A stretch of 21,300 bases of DNA from an uncultured Coriobacteriales bacterium. Lineage in GTDB: Bacteria; Actinomycetota; Coriobacteriia; Coriobacteriales; Eggerthellaceae. Location: assembly GCA_946892075.1 (NCBI GenBank), contig CAMPNZ010000022.1, positions 1 to 21,300 of the forward strand, in the 5' to 3' direction. Below the pieces are notes generated by a model. The model made no database searches, was not told where the DNA came from, and saw only the letters and a list, made by a program, of their open reading frames with translations. Shown piece by piece: positions 7,480 to 14,656 of the stretch. Positions within the stretch are counted from its first letter, which is position 1. Every line of letters starts with the position of its first letter. Both the position numbers and the translations under genes were made by a program.

Positions 7480-9384
7480 AAACAGTTCAAAACAGAAAGC
7501 AAAAAGCTGCTTGATCTTATGATCAACTCCATATACACCAACCAGGATATTTTCTTGCGCGAGCTTATTTCGAACGCGTCCGATGCGCTGGACAAGCTGC
7601 GCTTTAAGCAACTTACCGACGACACGGCGCGCGAAAACAGCACGTCCGACAAGCTTGCCATTCGTTTGGCGTTTGATAAGCAGGCGCGCACCATTACCGT
7701 TGAAGATAACGGAATTGGCATGTCATCTGCGGAATTAGAAAAGAATTTGGGCACGATTGCGCATTCAGACAGCCGCGATTTCAAGCAGCTTGAAGAAGTT
7801 GCCAACTCGAAGGATGCGAACATCATCGGCCAGTTCGGCGTTGGTTTTTACTCGGCGTTTATGGTCGCACAGAAAGTGGAAGTGCTCAGCCGCGCTTATG
7901 GCAGCAGCGAAGCGTATCTGTGGGAGAGTGATGGCATCGAGGGATACACCATTTCACCTGCGGAAAAGGAACACTGCGGCACGGTTATTACCCTGCATTT
8001 GAAAGACAACACCGATGATGAGAATTTCGACCGCTTCTTAAGCGAGTGGGACCTTACGCAGCTGGTTCATACGTACAGCAACTACGTGCGTTATCCCATT
8101 ACGATGATGGTTACGAAGTCGCGTGAGCTGCCAAAACCCGACGACGCACCAGACGACTACAAGCCCGAATACGAGCAGTATCAAGAACTTGAAACGCTGA
8201 ACTCCATGGTTCCTATTTGGAAACGCAAGAAAAGCGATGTGAAGCCCGAAGAATACAACGAGTTCTACAAGTCGACCTTTCACGATTTTGCTGACCCGCT
8301 GCGCGTAGCAAGCGTGCACGCCGAGGGCACGTTCACCTACGATGCGTTGCTGTTTATCCCAGGTCAGGCGCCGTTCGATTTGTATTCGCGCGACTACGAG
8401 AAGGGCCTTGCACTTTATTCGTCAAATGTGCTGATTATGGACAAATGCGCCGACTTGCTTCCCGATTACTACATGTTTGTGCGCGGTATTGTTGATAGCG
8501 CCGATTTGACGCTGAATATCTCGCGTGAAACACTGCAACGCGATGCCCAGCTGCGCGCTATTGCGCAAAAGCTCGAGAAGAAAATTACCTCCGAGCTTGA
8601 AGCTATGCGCGATACCGATCGCACGCACTACGAGGAGTTTTTCGCGAGTTTTGGACGTTGCTTGAAGTTTGGTATTTATTCAAGTTATGGCGCGAAAGCC
8701 GAAATGCTTAGCCCCCTGCTGATGTACTATTCATGCGCGCAAAAAAAGATGCTTACGCTGCATGAATACGTTGAAAGCATGAAAGAAAACCAAAAGGAAA
8801 TTTATTATGCGTTTGGCGAGTCGCGCGAGCGTCTTGAGAGTATGCCGATGGTGCAATCGGTGTGCGCAAAGGGCTATGACGTGCTGTTATGCACGGAGGA
8901 TGTGGACGAGTTCTGCTTCCAGATGCTGCATGCCTTTGAAGAAAAGTCGCTGGTAAACGTGGCAAATGCCCAGATAGATATTGCAAGCGACGAAGAAAAA
9001 GCGGCTGCCAAAAAGGCAAGTGAAGACAACAGCGCGCTGCTTGGGGCGCTGAAAGAGGCGCTGGGCGAGCAGGTAAGCAAAGTGGAAATTGCGCCCGCAC
9101 TAAAAGATGTGCCTGCGGTTCTTACCACCGAGGGCGATGTGTCGCTTGAAATGGAGAAACTGCTTAACCGCATGCCCGAGGGCGGCGGCGTGAAGTCGCA
9201 GCGCGTGTTGCAGTTGAACTCGAAGCACCATGTGTTTGACGCTTTGCAGCAAGCGCAAGCCGCACACGACACGGAAAAAGTAGCATTATACGCGAAGTTG
9301 CTTTACAATCAGGCACTGTTGGTTGAAGGCGGCACGATTGAAAATCCGCGCGAGTTTGCGGAGCAAATCAGCTCGCTTATGTAG
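7477..9384 (+). CDS. htpG: Molecular chaperone HtpG (Hsp90)
   Basis: Bacterial Hsp90, an ATP-driven dimeric chaperone in the cytosol. The 635-residue length is typical. The GHKL ATPase motifs are visible: FLRELISNASDALDK (26-40, with E29, N33 and D36), DNGIGM (77-82) and GQFGVGF (118-124). The middle domain carries the family stretch RGIVDSADLTLNISRETLQ with the catalytic-loop Arg, and the C-terminal dimerisation domain ends in EFAEQISSLM. The start is GTG at 7477, behind AGGAGG. The gene has its own promoter and a CIRCE-like operator, so it is probably repressed by HrcA and induced by heat or protein stress. This differs from B. subtilis, where htpG is outside the HrcA regulon. apt follows after 66 bp without a terminator that I can see. 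Confidence 0.97.
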   Translation: MKQFKTESKKLLDLMINSIYTNQDIFLRELISNASDALDKLRFKQLTDDTARENSTSDKLAIRLAFDKQARTITVEDNGIGMSSAELEKNLGTIAHSDSRDFKQLEEVANSKDANIIGQFGVGFYSAFMVAQKVEVLSRAYGSSEAYLWESDGIEGYTISPAEKEHCGTVITLHLKDNTDDENFDRFLSEWDLTQLVHTYSNYVRYPITMMVTKSRELPKPDDAPDDYKPEYEQYQELETLNSMVPIWKRKKSDVKPEEYNEFYKSTFHDFADPLRVASVHAEGTFTYDALLFIPGQAPFDLYSRDYEKGLALYSSNVLIMDKCADLLPDYYMFVRGIVDSADLTLNISRETLQRDAQLRAIAQKLEKKITSELEAMRDTDRTHYEEFFASFGRCLKFGIYSSYGAKAEMLSPLLMYYSCAQKKMLTLHEYVESMKENQKEIYYAFGESRERLESMPMVQSVCAKGYDVLLCTEDVDEFCFQMLHAFEEKSLVNVANAQIDIASDEEKAAAKKASEDNSALLGALKEALGEQVSKVEIAPALKDVPAVLTTEGDVSLEMEKLLNRMPEGGGVKSQRVLQLNSKHHVFDALQQAQAAHDTEKVALYAKLLYNQALLVEGGTIENPREFAEQISSLM

Positions 9385-9450
9385 TGCGGGTTCGTGGCGC
9401 GCGGGTGCCTTACGCACGCACGCAAAACAACGATGAAGCAAAGGAACGCT

Positions 9451-9987
9451 ATGAGTTTTGATTACGAGCATCTTATTGTAGATATTCCAAACTATCCGCA
9501 GCCTGGCGTCGTGTTTAAGGACATTACGCCTCTTATGGCGTCGCCCGAGGGCTTTCGGGCCGTTGTGTCGCAGCTTGCGGAGCACTTTTCTGCTGCGGGC
9601 GCCACGAAGGTGATGGGCGCAGAAGCACGCGGTTTCATGGTTGCTGCTCCTGTTGCCTACGCGCTGCATGCGGGCTTTGTTCCTGCGCGTAAACCGGGCA
9701 AACTTCCCCGCAAAACGCTTACAGAAAACTATGCGCTTGAGTATGGAAGCGACGCGCTTGAAATTCATACCGACGCTCTTACGCCTGATGACAAGGTGAT
9801 TATTGTTGACGATCTTATTGCAACGGGCGGTACGGCACTCGCGCAGCTGCGCCTAATCGAGCAAGCGGGCGCGCAGTGCATTGGCATGGGATTTTTAATG
9901 GAGCTGGAATTTTTGCATCCGCGTGCATTGCTGCAAGAACACAGTTCGCTTGATATTTTCTCGTTAGTGCAGGTGAACGCCTCGTAG
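9451..9987 (+). CDS. apt: Adenine phosphoribosyltransferase
   Basis: Salvages adenine to AMP using PRPP. The 178-residue protein has the type I PRTase PRPP loop VIIVDDLIATGGTA at 116-129, the N-terminal MSFDYEHLIVDIPNYPQPGVVFKDITPL region typical of Apt, and the ARGF motif at 59-62. AAAGGA at 9440-9445 before ATG 9451 sets the start; the in-frame upstream codon at 9394 is rejected because it lacks a Shine-Dalgarno and would add residues absent from the family. It is probably cotranscribed with htpG (66-bp gap, no terminator). No key residue appears to be missing. Confidence 0.95.
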   Translation: MSFDYEHLIVDIPNYPQPGVVFKDITPLMASPEGFRAVVSQLAEHFSAAGATKVMGAEARGFMVAAPVAYALHAGFVPARKPGKLPRKTLTENYALEYGSDALEIHTDALTPDDKVIIVDDLIATGGTALAQLRLIEQAGAQCIGMGFLMELEFLHPRALLQEHSSLDIFSLVQVNAS

Positions 9988-10254
9988 CAAAGGCGCGCCT
10001 GTTGTGCAGCGTGCGGTTCTTCTTCCGTACGCTGCTTGGTTTTTATGTTGTTTGTTGCGCGGGGCCGCTGCGCCGTTTGGTGCTTGCTGCGCCGCCCGTT
10101 CCATACACCAGCCCACGTTCGGCCCGTTCCTCCCGTTCCTCCCGTTCCTCCCGTTCCACACACCTCTCGATTTCCGCACGCGTTCCTCTTCGCCGCAACC
10201 ACTCGCGCTCGCACGCGTTCTCGCACGCAATTTCAAGAAAAAAATGTAAAGAAT
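9988..10254 (+). other. Gene-free spacer of CGTTCC-type low-complexity DNA
   Basis: No convincing gene. Both strands carry open frames that cross this block, but their products are repetitive (Arg-Ser or Gly-Thr runs) and lack family similarity. The block is strongly strand-asymmetric, C/T-rich on +, and contains the 9-bp array listed separately and a CACTCGCG/CACGCGTTC run at about 10200-10230. It resembles spacers near 1300, 17200 and 20400. Confidence 0.6.
10123..10158 (+). repeat. 9-bp tandem repeat, four copies
   Basis: CCCGTTCCT at 10123-10131, 10132-10140 and 10141-10149, then CCCGTTCCA at 10150-10158. The unit is a multiple of three, so copy changes never shift frame. Confidence 0.93.
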
Positions 10255-10281
10255 TTGTTGACAGCTTCACTTTTTCAACAA
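10255..10281 (+). promoter_or_regulatory. Inverted repeat over a TTGACA hexamer upstream of the binding-protein gene
   Basis: TTGTTGA (10255-10261) and TCAACAA (10275-10281) are perfect 7-bp inverted arms 13 bp apart. The left arm overlaps TTGACA (10258-10263), a consensus -35. No good -10 sits 16-18 bp downstream, so the promoter is incomplete by eye. The arrangement suits an operator for the amino-acid transport genes. Confidence 0.4.
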
Positions 10282-10355
10282 TTGCGCTATTCTTGTCAAA
10301 ATGCATTCTATTCAGAGAGTGTGAAAGCGGGCATTCAACGAGAGGACTTGGTAAC

Positions 10356-11198
10356 ATGGTACTAAAGAGAACTAATATGCTCATCCTAGCAGCCGTTGCT
10401 TTGCTTTGTGCGTGCGCAGTAGTGCTGTCAGCATGCAGTGGCAACGCGCCGAAAAAAGAGCAAGCACCTGCTGCTCCAGCTGCCGCCAAGCAAGCGGAAG
10501 CACCGCAGTATAAGCTGCAAACAAAAGGCAAGCTTACGATTGCAACATCTCCCGATTTTCCACCATTTGAGAACTTGGTTGACGGCAAATTTGTTGGCTT
10601 CGACATCGAAATTGGTAAAGCAATCGCCAAGAAATTGAATCTCGAGCCAGAATTTGTGAACTTGCAATTTGACGCAATTCTTCCTGCTATTGCAAGCGGC
10701 ACGAAGGCTGACCTGGGCATTTCCGGCTTTACGTCGAACCCCGAGCGCGCGAAGCAAGTTGATTTCTCGCAATCATACTACACCGACGACCTTGCTATTG
10801 GCGTTATGAAGTCGTCGCCTATTACGAAAGATACTGCCAAAGATGCTTTGAACAAAAAGGACGTTAAGATTGGCGTTCAAAGCGGTACATCAGGCGAAAC
10901 GTACGTGAAAGAGCATTTCCCACAAGCAACGCTGGTTCCGTATGGCAACTCGAACGACTGCTTTGCGGCTATGAACTCTGGCCAGGTGACGGCTGTGTGC
11001 ACGAACTCTGCCGTTGTTGAAAAAATGCTTTCGGATGCGTATAAAGACGCCAAGATTGTGTCGAAGATTGCTACTGGTGAAGAATATGCCGTTGCTGTTT
11101 CAAAGAGCAACCCTGAACTTACCAAGGCAGTTAATGAGGCTCTCAAGAGCATGAAAGCTGATGGCACAACCGAAACCTTGCTGAAGAAATTCCTGTAA
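10356..11198 (+). CDS. Amino-acid ABC transporter substrate-binding lipoprotein (SBP family 3)
   Basis: A 280-residue lipoprotein. Signal peptide MVLKRTNMLILAAVALLCAC... ends in the lipobox LSAC, with lipidated C27, then an Ala/Pro/Lys linker to about residue 52. The rest is a family 3 periplasmic-type binding domain: GKLTIATSPDFPPFE, DGKFVGFDIEIGKAIAKKL, FDAILPAIASGTKADLGISGFT and the second-lobe GVQSGTSGETYVKEHF. This family binds polar amino acids such as Gln, Arg, His and Cys; the exact ligand cannot be assigned. AGAGGA at 10341-10346 before ATG 10356 supports the start, and ATG 10377 is a possible alternative. A terminator follows, then the permease gene. A lipoprotein made in excess over its permease is common, and the terminator between the two genes would produce that. 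Confidence 0.93.
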   Translation: MVLKRTNMLILAAVALLCACAVVLSACSGNAPKKEQAPAAPAAAKQAEAPQYKLQTKGKLTIATSPDFPPFENLVDGKFVGFDIEIGKAIAKKLNLEPEFVNLQFDAILPAIASGTKADLGISGFTSNPERAKQVDFSQSYYTDDLAIGVMKSSPITKDTAKDALNKKDVKIGVQSGTSGETYVKEHFPQATLVPYGNSNDCFAAMNSGQVTAVCTNSAVVEKMLSDAYKDAKIVSKIATGEEYAVAVSKSNPELTKAVNEALKSMKADGTTETLLKKFL

Positions 11199-11289
11199 GG
11201 TGCGTTTGATCGCTGGTTCGGCTTGCGTTGTTGGTTGGACTTGCGTTCTTCAATCAAGCGTACAGAAGTGCGCCGTTAAGGGTATAATT

Positions 11290-11323
11290 AACTCCTCGTG
11301 TACGTGTGACACGGGGAGTTTTT
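11290..11323 (+). terminator. Rho-independent terminator between binding protein and permease
   Basis: AACTCC-T-CGTGT (11290-11301) pairs with ACACG-G-GGAGTT (11309-11320) as a 12-bp stem with a single T-G wobble and a 7-base loop, running into TTTTT (11319-11323). It probably acts as a partial terminator that lowers permease expression relative to the binding protein. Confidence 0.88.
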
Positions 11324-11450
11324 GTGTGTTGCTTGTTGGCTTGTTGCTTGTTAGAACCTTGCTCGTAGATAATGTTGCTCGTTGAAGTATGTTGCTTACA
11401 TGTTGTTTATTGAAGCAGGTAGATCGTTAGAAGCTGGTAGCTCGTTAGAA
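11324..11450 (+). repeat. Degenerate repeat tract rich in TTGCT(C/T)GTT and GTTAGAA words
   Basis: From 11324 to about 11450 the sequence is an irregular reiteration of GTTGCTTGTT / TTGCTCGT / GTTAGAAGCTGGTAG / CGTTAGAA units. No gene is seen. It forms the leader of the permease gene and looks like an old, eroded tandem array. Confidence 0.6.
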
Positions 11451-11460
11451 AAGGGAATGG

Positions 11461-12747
11461 ATGTTCATGATGCGCCTTAAAAAATGCGCTTTTGCGTCTT
11501 GTATTGCGGCAGTTTTGGCAAGCGTTCTTCTTGGCGTTGTGTCTGTGCTGTATGCGCAGCCAGCCTACGCGCTGAACACGCTCAGTCTTACCGCAAAGCC
11601 CAACGGCGATTCCGGATCGCAGGTGTATGGAGGCAGCGAAACGCGTCTTACCTGGGAAGGCGAAGCGCAAGCAGGTGAAAACATTTCCTCCATCACACTT
11701 ACACTACCAGCGGGAACATCATGCTCGCTTGACAATAGCAAGTTTACAGCGCTCACCGGCGAAGACTTCTTCAAGCGCACGCCGGTTGATGCGCATTTTT
11801 CGCTTCAAGACGGCAAAGTGAACGTCACGCTGCCGCAACCGCTGCACGACGCTGCGCATTTCCGCATCGAGTTATACGGCGTCGTTTTCCCAGCAAGCGG
11901 GGGAGATATGACGCTTTCAGGCGCATACACCAGCGCGCAAGGTTCCCAGCAGCTTGCTTCAATGCCGCCAATTAGCGTTACCAAAGTATCGCTGGTTGAC
12001 AGCCTTTCGCACGCTTTGGAACAACAACCTTGGGTGCAGGCGTGGAACAGCAACAAATTCCTGAAGCTGTTTTTTAACCCGCCCCTGTTGGTAAGCAGTT
12101 TTCCCGTTGTGATCAACGGTTTTTTGCTGGCGCTGGCCATTGTGTTGGTGGCGTTTCCGCTGGCAATTCCCGTCGGCCTCATTTTGTCGTTGATGCGCAT
12201 GTCGCACGTGCGTATTTTGCGTGCTTTGGCAAGCATTTACGTGAACGTCGTGCGCGGAACTCCTATGTTTTTGCAAATTTATATTGCGTTTTTCGGCCTA
12301 CCACTTGCGGGTATTCAAGTTCCGTCGTTTCTGCTTGGCGTGCTGGTGCTTGGCATGAATTCGGGTGCCTATTTATGCGAAATTTTCCGCGGAGGCATTC
12401 AGTCGATCAGCAAAGGCCAGTTTGAAGCGGCGCGCTCGCTTGGCATGAACGGCGCTCAAACGATGGTGTTTGTGATAATTCCGCAAACACTGCGGCGCGT
12501 TTTGCCCACTATGACCAGCGAATTTATTTTGCTGTACAAAGACACGTCGCTGTTGGCGGCGGTTGGTGTGATGGAAGTTGTGATGTACGCCAAAACCATT
12601 GTGGCTGCAACGGGCTCCATTACGCCTTATATTGTTGCAGCGTGCTTTTACCTGGTTATTACGCTGCCGTTGGCTAAGCTGGTTGGCTTGCACACACAAA
12701 GCGGGAAAGCGCGCAGCTGTGGCAAGCCAGCACGAGGCGTCACGTGA
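11461..12747 (+). CDS. Amino-acid ABC transporter permease with an exported N-terminal domain
   Basis: A 428-residue fusion. Residues 1-37 are a signal sequence with an AYA/L cleavage site. Residues 38 to about 185 form a Ser/Thr/Gly-rich, probably beta-sandwich domain predicted outside the membrane (GGSETRLTWEGEA, SSITLTLPAGTS); I do not recognise its family. From about 205 to 410 it is a normal His/Glu/Gln-type permease: several membrane segments, VNVVRGTPMFLQIY at 261-274 and the EAA loop EAARSLGMNGAQTMVFVIIP at 322-341, which contacts the ATPase. Plain permeases of this family are about 220 residues. AAGGGA at 11451-11456 could serve ATG 11461, 11467 or 11470; the first is used. No ATP-binding subunit follows. 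The last ~18 residues look frameshifted (see next feature). The binding protein upstream is the likely partner. Confidence 0.9.
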   Translation: MFMMRLKKCAFASCIAAVLASVLLGVVSVLYAQPAYALNTLSLTAKPNGDSGSQVYGGSETRLTWEGEAQAGENISSITLTLPAGTSCSLDNSKFTALTGEDFFKRTPVDAHFSLQDGKVNVTLPQPLHDAAHFRIELYGVVFPASGGDMTLSGAYTSAQGSQQLASMPPISVTKVSLVDSLSHALEQQPWVQAWNSNKFLKLFFNPPLLVSSFPVVINGFLLALAIVLVAFPLAIPVGLILSLMRMSHVRILRALASIYVNVVRGTPMFLQIYIAFFGLPLAGIQVPSFLLGVLVLGMNSGAYLCEIFRGGIQSISKGQFEAARSLGMNGAQTMVFVIIPQTLRRVLPTMTSEFILLYKDTSLLAAVGVMEVVMYAKTIVAATGSITPYIVAACFYLVITLPLAKLVGLHTQSGKARSCGKPARGVT

Positions 12748-12799
12748 AGAACAAGCTGCTAAACAGCACGTTTCTCCTGATCAGCTTGCCAGCATGTAG
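12680..12799 (+). other. Possible frameshifted C-terminal tail of the permease
   Basis: After LPLAKLVG the permease frame reads LHTQSGKARSCGKPARGVT and stops at 12747. The +1 frame over the same bases stays open to 12799 and reads a hydrophilic, helix-forming tail ending REEQAAKQHVSPDQLASM, which looks more like a real permease C-terminus. One base gained or lost near 12685-12700 would explain it. A sequencing error, a true mutation and chance are not distinguishable here. Confidence 0.45.
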
Positions 12800-13191
12800 C
12801 TGCGTGCGGCACCGCTTGTAGCGATGCCTGTGGCAGTTGCGGCTGTGGCTCGGCTGCGGCTGTGGCTGTGCCTGTGGCGCGGCGCGCATGGTGCTGCTTG
12901 TGCGCTGGACAACTGGTGTTTTGTTCCATTTTTGGAGTGCCGCAATTCGTGTTTTTCTTCGACTATGCATTAGGAATGTACTAACGCCACGCCACCCGTT
13001 CCTCGCAAGCATCGGCGTTGCGTTCTCCGCGCACCTTTTTTTTGCGTCCTTCAGTCACGTTTTGCGCTCAATTGTTTCATCCACGTAAGAAATTCGGCCG
13101 TTGAGCGTTTTTAGGGCGCGTTGTGCCGTGCACTGTGATACAGTTAACAAAATTTCTCGTATAAACCCGCTATAAGAAGGAAGTGATGACT
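12800..13191 (+). other. Gene-free spacer before the NRAMP-family gene
   Basis: No convincing gene or RNA. It contains two copies of TGCGGCTGTGGCT (12838-12850 and 12855-12867) in a GGCTGTGG-rich run, a CCCGTTCCTCGC word near 12990, and a run of eight T around 13036-13043 behind only a weak GC-rich hairpin. The last 100 bp are AT-richer and must hold the promoter of the transporter; TTGTGC (13121-13126) with TAACAA (13145-13150) at 18 bp is the best but weak candidate. Confidence 0.5.
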
Positions 13192-14451
13192 ATGGCCGCG
13201 AACACGCTTATTCAAAAGCTGAAAAACGTTGGTCCTGGTGCGCTGGTAGCGGCTGGGTTCATTGGACCTGGCACCGTTACAACGTGTACCGTCTCGGGCG
13301 CAAGCTATGGCTATACGCTGTTATGGGCGCTGCTGTTTGCAACTATTGCCACCATCCTGTTTCAGGAGATGGCAGCACGTATTGGAATCATCACGCAGCA
13401 GGGTTTAGGCGAAAATATTCGGCAGCGCATTGCTCAACCTGCGTTGCGCATGCTTGCCATTGTGGTGGTTATCCTTGCTATTTTTGTGGGGAACATCGCC
13501 TACGAAACTGGAAATGTTACCGGAAGCGTGATGGGGCTTCAGGCGTTTGCCGACATCCCGTCGCTACCTGCGATTATCGTGATTGCGCTGTTGGGTTTTG
13601 TGTTTTTGTGGATTGGCTCGTACAAGCTTGTTGAGGGCATTTTAACGGCGATTGTGGTTTTTATGGGCGTTGTGTTTTTTGTGACGGCCTTCGCCTCGCC
13701 TGTGAACTGGGGAGAAGTGGTGCACGGCATGTTTGTGCCAGCGCTTCCCGATAGCTCGCTTACCAAGGGCGTGTCACCGGTGCTTATTGCTGCTGGTTTG
13801 GTGGGCACAACCGTTGTGCCGTACAACCTGTTTTTGCACGCGTCCGGCGCCTCCGAGCGCTTCAAAGACCCAAGTCAGGTTGCCGATGCGCGCTTTGACG
13901 CCGTGTTGTCTATCGGCCTTGGCGGCGTTATTTCAATGGCAATTTTAGTGTGCGCAGCAGCGAATATTCACGGCAGCGGCATTGCTGTTACGAACGGCAA
14001 GGATATGGCGGCGGCGCTTTCCCCGCTGTTGGGAAGCTGGGCTACTTGCATGGTTGGATTAGGCCTGCTTGCAGCTGGTTTTTCGAGCGTGATTACCGCG
14101 TCGCTTTCGGCAGCATACGCCGTTAATGGCGTGCTTGGATGGAACGCAAAATTGAAGGACGTGAAGTTCAAGCTGATATGGCTGATTGTGCTGGCGTCGG
14201 GTTGCATTATGGCTGTTATGCTGGGGAAAAGCCCCACGCAGCTTATTTTGACGGCGCAGGCTGCCAACGCATTGTTGTTGCCCGTTATGGCGTTTTTCGT
14301 GTTGGTGTGCGCCAACGCCGCCGATTTGGGTTCGTTTAGAAACCACGTGTTCTCAAACATTGCGGGCGTGGTGATTATCCTCATTACGCTGTTTATTGCC
14401 TACAAGAACTTGTCGGCATTCGTTGCGTCGGTAATGAAACTCATCTCGTAG
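13192..14451 (+). CDS. NRAMP-family transporter, NRMT (Mg2+)-like subgroup
   Basis: A 419-residue polytopic membrane protein (about 11 membrane segments) of the NRAMP/SLC11 family. The start is taken at ATG 13192, 10 bases after GAAGGA; GTG 13183 and ATG 13186 are in frame and possible. In transition-metal NRAMPs the first helix has DPGN and helix 6 has MPH. Here helix 1 reads GFIGPGTVTT (D to G at 25, N to T at 28) and helix 6 reads TTVVPYNLFLHAS (M to V at 209, H to Y at 211). The metal-coordinating Asp, Asn and Met are therefore all missing. As I recall, NRAMP-related magnesium transporters, characterised from Eggerthella lenta, have this kind of substitution and transport Mg2+ and Mn2+ without proton coupling. 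Family is certain; Mg2+ as substrate is inferred, so mntH would be a misleading name. Confidence 0.9.
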   Translation: MAANTLIQKLKNVGPGALVAAGFIGPGTVTTCTVSGASYGYTLLWALLFATIATILFQEMAARIGIITQQGLGENIRQRIAQPALRMLAIVVVILAIFVGNIAYETGNVTGSVMGLQAFADIPSLPAIIVIALLGFVFLWIGSYKLVEGILTAIVVFMGVVFFVTAFASPVNWGEVVHGMFVPALPDSSLTKGVSPVLIAAGLVGTTVVPYNLFLHASGASERFKDPSQVADARFDAVLSIGLGGVISMAILVCAAANIHGSGIAVTNGKDMAAALSPLLGSWATCMVGLGLLAAGFSSVITASLSAAYAVNGVLGWNAKLKDVKFKLIWLIVLASGCIMAVMLGKSPTQLILTAQAANALLLPVMAFFVLVCANAADLGSFRNHVFSNIAGVVIILITLFIAYKNLSAFVASVMKLIS

Positions 14452-14500
14452 CGCGCGTGTGCACGGGAACGTGACTGCGTTGGCGTGTAGTACGGTGGCG

Positions 14501-14543
14501 TGCGTGGGAACGTGACTGCGTTGCCGCTGGTGGCGGTGTTGCG
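14501..14543 (+). repeat. 43-bp dispersed direct repeat, left copy
   Basis: Begins TGCGTGGGAACGTGACTGCG and ends in CCGCTGGTGGCGGTGTTGCG. It matches 16112-16154 at 37 of 43 positions in the same orientation. A partial extra copy (ACGGGAACGTGACTGCGTTG) lies just upstream at 14463-14482, and the GCCGCTGGTGG core also occurs near 1269. Confidence 0.85.
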
Positions 14544-14609
14544 ACCCCGCGCTCGTCTTGCCGCTAGCGTCTGCGTTCTACGCGTGTACGCACTGTTTCG
14601 TGAAAGCAA

Positions 14610-14656
14610 GAAAGCCTGCCTCGTGTCTGCGCACGTCGCAGGCTTTCCTTATTTTT
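14610..14656. terminator. Shared terminator between convergent NRAMP and ATPase genes
   Basis: A perfect 10-bp stem GAAAGCCTGC (14610-14619) / GCAGGCTTTC (14638-14647), with an inner CGTG/CACG helix in the loop. On + it is followed by CTTATTTTT. On - it is followed by a weaker U-rich CTTGCTTTC. It lies between the stops of two convergent genes. Confidence 0.85.

Noticed and set aside
10002..10355. Long N-terminal extension of the binding lipoprotein (398-residue frame)
   Set aside because: It would bury the signal peptide and lipobox; ATG 10356 has a Shine-Dalgarno and an immediate lipoprotein signal.
10043..10720. 225-residue - strand frame opposite the binding-protein gene
   Set aside because: Antisense shadow; its EERE repeats come from the 9-bp array.
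11283..11288. TATAAT as a promoter for the permease
   Set aside because: No -35 at 15-18 bp, no extended -10, and the start would fall inside the terminator stem.
13018..13043. Terminator at the run of eight T before the NRAMP-family gene
   Set aside because: The preceding GC-rich sequence forms only a 3-4 bp stem by eye; a folding program would be needed.
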